DNA of 64,000 nucleotides, from NCBI GenBank assembly GCA_023079485.1, contig CM041101.1:10132501-10196500 (forward strand), given 5' to 3'. The DNA comes from Archilochus colubris. Its lineage: Eukaryota > Chordata > Aves > Apodiformes > Trochilidae. Numbering within the stretch: the first letter of the stretch is position 1; every line of letters starts with the position of its first letter. The notes beneath the pieces are model-generated. The model was not told where the DNA came from. It ran no database searches and saw nothing but the letters and a program-made list of their open reading frames with translations. Shown here piece by piece: positions 51,501 to 63,500 of this stretch. A program made the translations under genes and the position numbers.

Positions 51501-54500
51501 TGCAGATGAGGCACAGAACTGTCATTCTGAGGACAATGTGGTGTTGAAATATGGGTCACAAGTGGATCTGTTCAGCACTCCTAGCAGGAAAGGGGCATTC
51601 AGATGCAAGGCTGCATTGTCTGCTACAGCATCACACCAGCAGTTGACTCTGTTCTGTTTCACAGAAGTCACCCTGGATGCAGCATAATGATGGGGAATTG
51701 TACAACTGCTACAAAATACAAATATTTACCTCTAAAGATACATGTGGTACCTAAGTGGTAATCACTATGCAAAGACACCGAGAAATGAGGCAACTAGGGG
51801 ATTAAAAAAAACCAAACATTTTGCCTGTGCCCCTTCCTACAGCCTTGCGATTGGACTATGAGCTTGATTGGACTAAATGACCCTGAAAGCTCATTTCATT
51901 GGGCCAGACTCTTAGGTTTTCTCTTTTTTCTGTGTATTTAAGACACAACAAGGTTTACAGTGAAATTCATTGTTTAAAAAGTGTATTCTAAACGTTGAAG
52001 CTTAAGCCTAGCTACTGGTTTAAAGTAAGTGGCATTAGGAAAGCAAAGGGCACACTATCCATTATACTTAAAATGCAGAATTTTAACCTGGATTACAAAG
52101 AAAATATATTCATGTGCAACGTCTTCCCCTTAAACTGGTGGTAGACGTCTTTTCTCAGGTCACTAGAGGGAGCTGCCTTCTTGCTTGTGGCCGTGGGAGA
52201 AAGGCTGAAATTAGTGGCATCAGCTAAGAGCATGGTTTCAGCTAATTGTCCTCTGATTGATAGCTTTGAGATAAGAGAGGTCTTCACGTTTTGCTTCAGA
52301 ATCCTACACTGCCTTTTGCATTTTACAAAGCTTTTGTCTGGGGAAGGTTCAGTCAACTCCACCAGCAGCCCCCAAACCTCTCTCAAGTCCTCTGCAGGGA
52401 TGGCAAGGCTGAAGCACTTCATGCTTCTGGACTCTAACAGGCAACCCCAGAACTGCTCTTGAGGTTTGCTCCCACTGCCTGTGACACCAGGTTTCTCCCC
52501 TCTGAACGAGTTCGTTCCCCTACCCACAAGGACTGGATTAGCAGCACTCAGTAGTTGGCTGATCAATCATTCTGGTACCCAGAATGCCTGGGCTGAGGGA
52601 ATCCAGGATAATTGGTGAGCAGTAGGGGGAACATTCAGTGGGGATTCAGGGTTCTGCTTAGGTCCAGATTCAGGCCCAGCTGAGTCCTGCAGCAAGATTT
52701 ACTCAGCTGCTCTGGATGTGACACAGCACACGTGGAAGGGACAGCAGCAGGGTGAGGTATTGCCATGTGCTGCAACATCTGGCTGGAAGCTGAACCCTGG
52801 CCAACCCTCCACACTGGGGGATTTAGCTATGAACACAAAACACAGAGGACAGGAGCAGCACTGGTTACATTAATCCCCTTGTTTAGCAAGCAGCTACTCT
52901 TCAGTGGCAAGTAGGATACCAGATGTACATCAAACAGACCAGTTCCTTCTGTGTCTTACACCATTCCACAGCAGCCTTCCAGGACTCTTTACACCCCATC
53001 TTCTTATACATTCAGGTAATAATGTAGTCAAAGTTGTGCTTGCATCTAAAGTTGCAAGTATGTCTTTTTTGTAATCACTGGTTCGGACTGATTGCTGATG
53101 TGGGCAGAAGAAGAAAAAGCTGTCCTTGAGTAAAGCAGCAGTAAGTGCTTCTGCCTAGCTTCAAGTGATTAGAAAAATGAGACTTTTAGCCTGGCTTTAA
53201 AATGATGTGTCACAGAGATTCTACAGGGCTTTACCAAGATTCTGCAGGTGCAGCGGAAAGTGATTTAATAAATAGCTTTTTTTTTAAAAGGCTGAGTATA
53301 TGTACATTGAAGCTATCTGGGTACGCAGTAAAATGCCATTCATCAAAACATGAGAGGAAGTGAAGTTAAGCCAGATGGTATTTTCTTTAATGTAGGATGC
53401 TGCAATGCAAAAAATGCATCTGGAAATAGCCACAATTAGGTAAATAATGTTCAAAAGGAGTGAAAACAGATAAAAATAACCTTTTAAATCACTTTTTTAT
53501 CAGTACCATTGGTCAGGCTTTGAGCGGAACAATAATGTTGTTTAGCTTGAGGCACAATTGAAAATACTGCCCACTTTTAAACTACATCCTACAAGATCCC
53601 AGGATTTCAGAGAGGCCCAGATAATAGTATTACAAGCCACTCAGACAACTTAGCATCAGTAAAATAACATGTACATTTTTTACAAGTAAAACTATCTTAG
53701 AATTGAAAGAGGCTTCCTCTTCTGGCTTTTGGAAGTCTGGGCACCCACTGAAGAAATAATCATTTGTCTTTTCTCTATTACATTGCCCAAAACCTGTGAT
53801 TAAACTTCCATGTAAAAAAACAGCAGCTCTTTTGACCACAGGATTTTCCTAAATGTACAACTTCATACAATTATCTATCCTAAATACAAGAATTAAAGTG
53901 TCTGAATCAGTTCTCCAAATTAGAAAGATTAGGGTAAAACCAAAACTCTTTCCAAAAGGATTGTCTCCTTATTGGGCATGTGATTTCTAGGTATTTCACT
54001 ATGATTTTTGCCTTTTTTCAACAACTCTCCAGCCTCAGGAGATATGCATTACTGAAATAAAATATGAGATTTTCATCCAGTCTCTTGATTCTGAAAAGTA
54101 AAGGGTTAAGAAAAGCCTCCTACAGTAACACTGTAAGAGGAAAGTACAATTTGCAATTAGGATCAATCTGTTTATAAAAACACAGCAGCATTCTAATAGA
54201 AAATCTGCATCAGGACTGAAGCATTAACATTTTATTTCACTCACATCCATGTAAACACAAAAAGCATCCTGGCATACAAAGCAGCTCACATCTCTGGTCC
54301 TTTCTTGTTGAAGAACCTTCAGTATTTAAAGCAGAAACAAACCTTGCATGTCGTGGGCTTAGCCTGAGGTGTGGGGTAATTTGGATTCAGACAGCCTGGA
54401 TAGGGATAGGGGTTTTATCTCAAGTTTCCCAGTCAAACCTATTTCTATTTATGACCCACACTTCCAAATCATTTATGTCTCTGGTTGCTGTGACAGTGGC

Positions 54501-57500
54501 ACAGCACAGAGTAAACACACAACCTGTTTGCATAAGCTCAGCAATTCATCTGAGGAGCTCAAAGCAGCCAAGAACAGATCACTGGTAAACATTACCTCAC
54601 CTGTACTGTAAAAGCCAGACAGGAGAGTTACAATAAGGAAGCAGCAGTGAAATTAGAGCGCCTGGAACAAGAATTGGTTTTCTCACTTATAGGCAAAAGC
54701 TTTTTTTCATGGGCTTGTCTTGGTGTGACAAAAATCAAGGCTGCACCCCTGAACAGGGAGAAAAGGGTCTGATCCTGTTGGTGTAGTGAGAACAAGCATG
54801 GGAGTAACCCACACTCTGGACTCTGGGCTTAGAATGGGAATTTCTCCCCAGCCTTTCTCCTTCCCAACACAGGTCCTCTCCAGCCCTACCTCTTCCCCTC
54901 TCCTCAGTACCTGCAGGACTTCACGCTCACAGTCACTGACAAGATGTGGTAAGGACGTTTTCCTGCTTCAGACAGGGTAGAAGTAAATGTATGCAGAGGA
55001 GTTATTCCAGGAACAGAGGCAGATGTCAGATTTGGGAGGCTTCCAAAATAGGCCCAGAGAGGATTCAAAGGAAAATGCAGTTAGGAACAATGTGCACATC
55101 CCCCCTATTTAATGGATTTTTAAAATTTTTTTCTTCAATTAAGAAATGGTGACTGTTACCATCGATTTCCTAAGTTTCTGCAGGAGAGGGAGACCTTAGC
55201 TGCAGAGAACTGGAAGAAAGACACAGGAGCCATTTGGACAATTTGAGGCAAACTTCCCTCCTGCTGGCTCACAGACTGAAGGTACAATAAACAACCTATG
55301 CAACAAGCAAAGAGCAGTCCTGGTTCTGCTATCCCAGGTAAAAGGGTGCTAACTATCCCTGGATTCAGGTGTGTCTAAGCTATAATCAGTTAGCATCAGC
55401 TGACTACATCAGGCTTATCAACTCCTTCCAGCAATAAGGGATGGATGCCAAACTTAATTTGCTGTTTGGAGATCTAACACTAGTGGGCAAGAATGCATTG
55501 CTGTGCTGCAGCTGGAGTGAGCAGCTGAGGGCAGCAGGATGCACCAGGAGCTGCCTGTGCTACCTTCTCTGAGTTTGCTGCCCTTTGGCCACCAGCTGGT
55601 AGGACTCATGTGCCTTAGTTAAAACTCTCATTTGCAGCATGTGATTTTGTACCACAGGCCCAGCAGCTCCAGCAGAAGCAGCAGCTTACAATGCTGAAGG
55701 AGAAAGCAAATGTGGAGATTCAAGAAAGCCAGAGATTTTTGAGTGACCTGCTTCAGAACAGTTCAGAGGTAAGTTATCTCAGATCCTGTGCTACCACTTC
55801 CAGATTCAGCAAAATGTTCCTCCATGGGAGATCCCTTCTCTCTCTGAGAAATCAGAAGGATTTTTTTTTTTTTAACTGATAAAAACTTCACATCAGGGTA
55901 ACTTTTGGGAAGTTCTCAGGTCCCTCAAGTAGTGGAGCTCCTCAGGCTGTCATTTGGACTACTAGTCTGAAATAATTTGGACACTACATCTTTTGCTGTC
56001 TATGGCTGTAAAAACCAAGAGAGGGCTTTGCAAAGTAATTCTTGTGAGGCTTGCTGAGACTTGAGAGCCCGGTGAAATTTTAACTGTAACCAGTAAGTAT
56101 CCTTTTAAAAAAACAAATTGTTTTGCTAAAAGTAGGTACACGGTTTACTTGTTGCTTACCTCCCAGCCTCAAGTTTTGGAGTCAGCTGGGAACTGTTGGA
56201 CTTCACTGTCCATGAATTCGAACAGGAATAGAGCCCCACATTCATAGACATAAGTTCAGACCTCCTGGCCAACTCTAAGCTCTTGCTACATTGTTGAGAG
56301 TGTTTGTTTTGGATTCTCCAGCACAATTAATGTCTCTCAGTATGTTTCAACAGCTCAGACAGAAGTGAGCTCTGTATGTTGTTGTTTGGGGTTTTTTGAA
56401 GCCCTTAGAGTGAACACATTACCCTGACTCCAGTGCAAGCAGCTCTAAATACACAGCAGTTTGTGAGCTGTTACCTCCATATCCCACACAGCTTTTTTCA
56501 CTGTGTGAGTATTCAGCTCATTAGTTAACCCAACTCTTTAATTATTGGCCTATGGAAAGCATTATCTACTGTGAAGGCTTTCCCAAGAGGATGAGGGAAG
56601 AAGGCTTAAAAGTTCTGCCTTTCAGATGGATCACTGAGGTCTACAGACAATTTCCATGTTTGCAGGTGTGCAGCAGCTCCAAGAGCAGATATTCCTCTGT
56701 GCCAAGGTTGGACCATGCAGAGCAAACGTGGAGAGGATGCCACTCAGCAGGTGACCCTGCAGCTGGCAGGTACAGGAGGCAGTGTCCAGGGGGGCAGTCT
56801 GGTGGTTTAGCCTCTGGTCTGACTGCATGAATGACTTTGATGAACTAAAGCCTTTGCACTGTGTGTTGTTTCTGAACTGGGTGTTCATTTTGAGTCATTA
56901 AACACAGCTTACATGGCTGGCACAATTTCTTTAAGACTATGGTTATTCAGATCTCTGTTGTGGAACACCCATCTGTGCAATACAGTCTTGCTGCTTCCAT
57001 TTATGAACAAACCATAGTATAAACACCATTTATTTTCATTTTTTTAAATGACTACTATATAATTTTCACTAAAGGGGTAATTGTAATTTTTTTTTTAAAG
57101 GTAGAAGCCCCTTTTGAAACTTGTGGTAAAATACAATTAATCTCTTTTTGCTATGCCATCATACACCTTGGTATGATGGAGAATATTGTATGTGCACATT
57201 CTTATGCTCATTTAATGTGGCATAGATTAAAGACTTGAATATTGCTTCTGGAGTCTTATGGACAGAATTACCTGGAAAGCACTTTTGCACAGGTAAAAAA
57301 TCCAGTATTGCATAAAAATGAGCACCACGCGAGCTTGAAAAAAAATCAGTCTCCACAGAAGACTTTGCTATGGAAACTGGGATTTGAAGTTGTATCTCTG
57401 ACTTCAGTAAGAAAATATCCCTGACTTCAGTAAGAAAATATTTCCTTTCTCTTGTATCTGCAGTAATCAAGAGGTGCATTCACTGAATACAGAAAGAGAT

Positions 57501-60500
57501 CACAGTCCAGCGGAACCCAAAGTAAAGGGAGAAAGAAAACCTCTGGGAAGAAGGGGTTCATATCATTCAGTGCTTCAAGGTGAACACTAAGTTAAAGGGT
57601 TTCGTGGCAAACAATAACACTTTCTAGCATGCCATGAAAAACAGTGCTGCATACAGGGACTGGAACACACAATCACAGATTATCCTGATTTTCTAACTAA
57701 CCTGAAAAATGTTGAATCTACATGCACAATGAATAAAGGTATATTTAAGCCATAGCAATCACCCATTGTACCCCTGACCCTTCTTTAGAAAATAATTTAT
57801 AGACTTTTTTTCTTTATATCTGCTTGCAGTGACTTGTGGGGGGCTCTTTTTTCCTTCTGTTGCAGAAAAAATATTTTACTTACCGTGACTTTAAATCCTC
57901 TTCTCAGAATCCCTGCTGGCACAGCATGGGGAGCTGCTACACGGCCATCAGACCTTGGATCTGTTGCCACCTCTGGTGAACCTGTCCCATGAGGAGACCC
58001 ATGCAGGCGACACTTCTGGGGACAGCAGTGAACAAGCTGGCTCTGACAGCCAGGTAACACCAGCTCTTGGAATAGTGTGGGGGTGTTTTTCAGGGGAGTT
58101 TTTTTTTGCTTTTTAGTCCCCCTTTTCAACTGGTGGCCTGCGTGGCATTTCTCCAATAAACACAATGTCTTTGTGTCCCCAGTGGAGTGAAGTCAGTCAG
58201 CACTACGGAGCCTCCAGCACCTTCTGCTCTTTCAGCTTGGCCATGACAGAGCAGTGTCTGAGGGGAGAAGAGCTGCGAGCTCGACACCAGGCTGCCCTCC
58301 TCAAGCTCCGTAAAAAAGCTCTTCAGGAGAAAGCCAGGGCTGAGCTGGCTTGGCTGTGCCACCAAAAACGGTGAGGGGGAGATGTGTGAGCAGGACATCA
58401 TGGGTCTACCCTCACCGGCAGGGATCCCGCTGCAGGAGCTGCAGCTGCCTGCTCCACCAGGGTGTTTTCCATTCCTTTCAGCAGAAGGGAGCAAATATAA
58501 AATCTCTTTCTTACAGATTAAGCGCAGGTAAAGCAGAAGGAGAAGAGTCTGCAGAGTTGTATTCTCCCCAGAGCACAGCTGAGCTCCCAACTGCAGCCTC
58601 CCTCAGGTGTGGTGTGATCCCCTCCTGGGCGCTGACTGAGCTGAGGCGCTGTGAGGGACAGTGCGAGGCATCCCTCAGTGTGCGAGGCGTTCCTCAGCGC
58701 TGACAGGGCTGAGATACCACTGGTGACAGTGATCTCCCCTCACAGGGAGGTGTCCCTCAGTGCTGACTGGACTGAGGTTCTGTGAGGGACAGTGCAAGCT
58801 CCCTCATGCAAGGTGCCCCTCGGTGCTGATGGGGCTGAGGTATCACAGGACAGTGTGAGCTCCCCTCATGTGAGGTGGAGTCACCATCCCTGGAGGCATT
58901 TAAAAGCTGTTTGGACCTGGTCCTTGAAGGCATAGTTTAGTAGTTAGATGATGGTGTTGGTCAAAGGTTGGTCTGGATGAGCTTGGAGGTCTTTCAACCT
59001 AAACATTCTGTAACAAAAAGCCTGTTCCGCAGCGTGTGATGTGTCCCTTAGCGCTGAGGGGGCTGAGGTACCACTGGGGACAGTGTGAGGACAGACTACA
59101 TGTGAGGTGCCCCTCAGTGCTGAGGTGCTGTGAGGCAAGGTGTCAGAGCTTCAGTGCAAGCTGACCCTCAGCACTGACTGAGGTGCAGTTTGAGCCTCCC
59201 AGTGCATGGCATCCCTCACCATTTGGTTTTGTGAAGTGACTACTCAGTCTGGTTCCTTCTATGAGGTCCAGACAAGACAGCCCCATGGTGATAAGGTGTT
59301 CTCTATGTCTAGCAGAGCGTTCTGCAGAGCCCTCAGTAGCTACTGCTGCTTCTGGAGGAGTTTTTGCCATTATCACTGGCATTTTTTTTTTTTTAAAGAG
59401 CACTCAACTAATGAGATTTTATTATCTGATTATCTCTGGTCTTCAGCTGTCTGGAATACCTGCAAGACAGTGAGGGAGCCTCTGCCATGGCTGCAAAACA
59501 GTGCAAAATCCTAAGGGAGCTGAAAGAGGAGCAGGTAAGGCTGCAGTGAGGAGCTGGATTGCATCCTATCAGCTGTGGGAGAAGGCACCATGGGGAGGTG
59601 CCTGCAGCTGCTGGACCATGTGGGGTTTGTTGCTTTTTATAAAAAAAAAAAAAAAAAAGAAAAAAAAAGTCACTAGTATAATTCCTTGTGCATTATTCTC
59701 CTATGCCTCCTACATTCAGTGAGGTGTTTTTGGTGCCGAAGTCAGCAGTCTGTAAATCTTAGAGAAAACAGCTTTTCTGTTTTGCTTTGTTGTGGCTTTT
59801 TTTTTTCCCTGCTGCTCCATCGTTGCTGTGGATTTTTCTATTTGTGCCACAATAAACAGGTCATGTAATGTAGGTTTCCCCTGATTTATGCAGACTTATG
59901 CTTCTGATGTTGAAATATGTTAAATTAATCTGACAGCTAATTTTATAGTCTGTTCCCTTGCTACAGAGCAGAATGCTGGGCTCAGAGTTATACTTGGTAA
60001 TCAGAAAATTTCTCCTACTCCTTATATAGCACAAGTCTCCCCTTTACTTAAGGAATTCCTGTGCAAACCACAGGCATTAGTGAAAAACAAAACTGCAGAT
60101 TTTTTTTACAAAAAAAAGAGCAACGCCTGCATATTGCATTTTCAGGATGTTTTGTGAGCAGTATTGCCTTATGTTAAGAAAAGCTCTACATGTTTAAGTA
60201 GATCTGTTTTGTATTATTTTAGCTCTATTATGTTCCCTTTGTTTGCATAGGCAGAAATTCAGCACCTGCAGAACATCTACAAGGCAGCCCATCAAGAAAG
60301 AAAGCTTTTGTTAAAGCAGCAAAGAGAAATCTTAATGATGCAGCATTTAACAGCACAACTCCAGGAAAAGCTGCATAATTTGACTGAGAAGCAAGAGAAT
60401 AAGTCACAGCCACTGGATTTCTCGGTGGGTTTATTGGGTGGATAATATCTGAAGTCAGAGCTGATGCTACACCTTGGGAACCCAGGTGAAACCTTGTGCA

Positions 60501-63500
60501 TTGCCCTTTTCTTTTAGCTTACAGGGAGCCCAGCAACTGAAGAAGCAACAAAGCTGGAGACAAGACTTATTTCTAGCCCAAAGTTATGCTCCTCCTCAAC
60601 AGAGTCTACAGCCTACCCAGGAAGGCCTGAAGTGTCAGGGAATAGAGGGGGTTCTGTCCAGTTAAATAATAAACAAGGCAACAAAGAGGAGGGGTAAGTA
60701 AAACCCTTTTCACAGCAATTGCTGAAGATAAGAAACAATCCAGTGGGGATGATGGAAGCAGTTATGTCCTAGATAACTGTGTGAGCTTTAAATGTTCCCA
60801 AGAGGGAGTTTTATAATGATAAGTTTGGAAAACCTCTTCAAGCAGCTGATAAATCATTGCTTATCACTGCAATGCTAGGAACAAATATACCTTTGACATC
60901 AGGCTGAGGCATGTTAACTTACATAGCATTAATAACCAGGATATTATTTTAATGATGCCACACAAGTGCTATTTATAATCCACATTTTCATGATGGCCTT
61001 TAACTACAAACATAAGACTTTGCAGCTGTATATTAATTAAACTTCAAAATAGCCATATGGAGTGAGTAGAAATGTATTGATTTAAAAGCTGAAATTCACT
61101 CCTGTATTATGCTCTGGCTGGATGTATCACTTAACCCCTCAGAGGTTTGTGTTTCACTTAGGACCTAACTACAAAATGTTTTTGTACTACATGGGGTTTG
61201 ATTTTATGCTTAAATTGAGGCTTACTGATGTCATGTAAATGCTCATAGTCAGAAGTAATTCAGGAGCTCAGTCCCTGTTCTGAGGAAGTGTTGGCCTTCT
61301 GTTCCCTCAGCATCTCCATTTGCTTCCTGCTGAGCAGTGCAGATGAGGACACAGCAGCACCCACAGAGCTCAGATGTCTTCCAAAGCTCACATGAACAAA
61401 AGTCTCCTTTGCTTCAGTAAAAAGCCTCAATACAGTAAAAGACAAATAGATATCTATGTGAAATGAATAAATAATTTTTTAAAAACCCAAATAAATGCAA
61501 AACAAAACAAAAAACCCCACCAAAGAAAACTCTTTCATTTAGTGTTACCCAGATCCTTAGTAGCCTGGTGAGTCAGGTTAGGGCATTTACTTAAGTCCCC
61601 ACAGAGAAAGGCTTTCAAATAAATCCCTCTATGGAGCTGATCTATAATTCGTGGTGTTATTGATTACAAGCCAGAGAAATCTTTAAAAGGTTTCTTGGCT
61701 GTGCTTTCACTTCTTATTGCTGATAAGCCTGCTCATAGGAGAACAGTGAATATTGGCATCAGTCTGGAGCAGGCAGGGCCTGGTGGAACCTGGGAGGCAC
61801 CCACAGGATCAGGCAGCAGCCAGAGTTTAGAGATCCCTTCCTTCCCTGTGTGAGAGTGCAGAGCAGTAATTATTCCATCTATCCACCAGTGCAGGTATGA
61901 TCATATTTTGTACTGATCAGGAAGTAACAAGCAGAGACGTTGGGGGATGAAAAAGGGTAGAAAATACTCTTAAAAATGAAAACAAACTGAAGTAATAAAT
62001 AGATTAACAGCATGGAGAAAAAGCTGCTGCTTTGTTTTTTTTTTTTTTTAAATGGATATTGAATATTAGAAACAATGTATATAGAATTTTATAATTCTGT
62101 CTTTCTGTATAAAAGACAGTATCAGGTGAGAGGGGAATGGAGAAATAAATGCACTGTTCAGAGTGCTTCTGGCTTTACTAATTTGATGGTTTATAAATAT
62201 ATGTGCATATGAGCACTCTATAGGTACTATCAAGCACTGCCAGAAGCATTTAATTCATACCTTTATTTATATTTCACTATAATTTGTTTAGACTTCACAT
62301 AGATTTGTCACGATTAACTTAGGAACATGAAAACTTTCATCAGTTCTTTGTTTAACTGTTCACAGTTTTCCTACTGAGAACAAGAAAATGCTGGTGCAAT
62401 ACCAGAAGCAGCCAAGTGAGTCCCCAGGTTTGGAGCAGTGCCTTGGTGTGCAAGGTTCTGACACATCTGGAACAGTGGCCATGGAAGTGTGTGGTGCTGC
62501 CAGCCAAGCCCCAGGCTCAGACTTGATGATTAAAGATTGCACAAACACAGGTACCCACTAAAGAAGACTTCTGTAGCAAACAATATTTGTGACCACTTAG
62601 TCAAACTGAGTGATTTCAGGCAAAAGCTGAAGCCTCAGCTGTTCTTGGGAGGAGTTCAAATGATCTTTCAGAAGAGGAGAGTTCACCTAATTAGCCCGTG
62701 AGAGATGAGGAATGATGTTGGTTCCTTGTTTGTTTATGGTTTACTTTCAGCATGGGGTTTGGTACCAGTATTTGTTCTGGATTAGCAACAAGAAGGTGTA
62801 ACAAGGGTGTTAGTTGTTTTCCTGAGGTGGCAGCTATGCACAGATGAAAAACAAAGAAAGATTGTAGAAATTTCTGGTAATGGGCTTTATGGTTGCTACC
62901 ATGTCACAAGATAATAGAGAGGGTGATGGTTCAATAAATAAGGCCACCAGTCCTTTTATCTTCTCCTGGTGTGACACAAGGAATGTGTAGGACAAAAGTA
63001 AGTTACTCAGATTACCCAAGTTATAAATATATTTTTGAAGCCTTTTTGACTGAGGTAAAGAAAAAGCTACAGTCAATGTATAAATGGAGAAAGAAAAATG
63101 CAGCATTTGAAACACTGTAATTTATTTTTGTACCTTTCAGAGCTGAATGCTCAGGATCATGATACTTTACCTCTAGAGCAGGCAAGTTCAGCTAGACTGG
63201 ATGATCCTAGACCCACACCCATTACAGGAGAAAGCAGAAAGTGTGAATTTCTGGTAAGGATCACCTCTGGAACTCCATTGCTGCTGCCAGAAATGGTGCC
63301 CCAAGTTATACTTGCTTTAGGATAGAACCAGCACAAGATGCCCTGTGAGGTCATAACCATCAAATAAAAATTGTGTGCTGATTATGTGCACTTGAGCTGA
63401 AGATTAAATTTCAACATGGGTGGGTTTACCACAGCTTTCCTGCCCCTTTCCTTTTCTGTGTGTTGTTTACTGGTGACAGTGTGTTCAGGTCAGCTCCCAT

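Noticed and set aside
57242..57424. Open frame with possible 27-nt exon (NYLESTFAQ) before GTAAAA
   Set aside because: The phase entering from the previous exon would give a different, non-family peptide and the upstream acceptor is weak.
58517..58527. An 11-nt microexon ending GCGCAG|GTAAAG
   Set aside because: It would break the frame; the 90-nt version ending at 58,606 keeps it.
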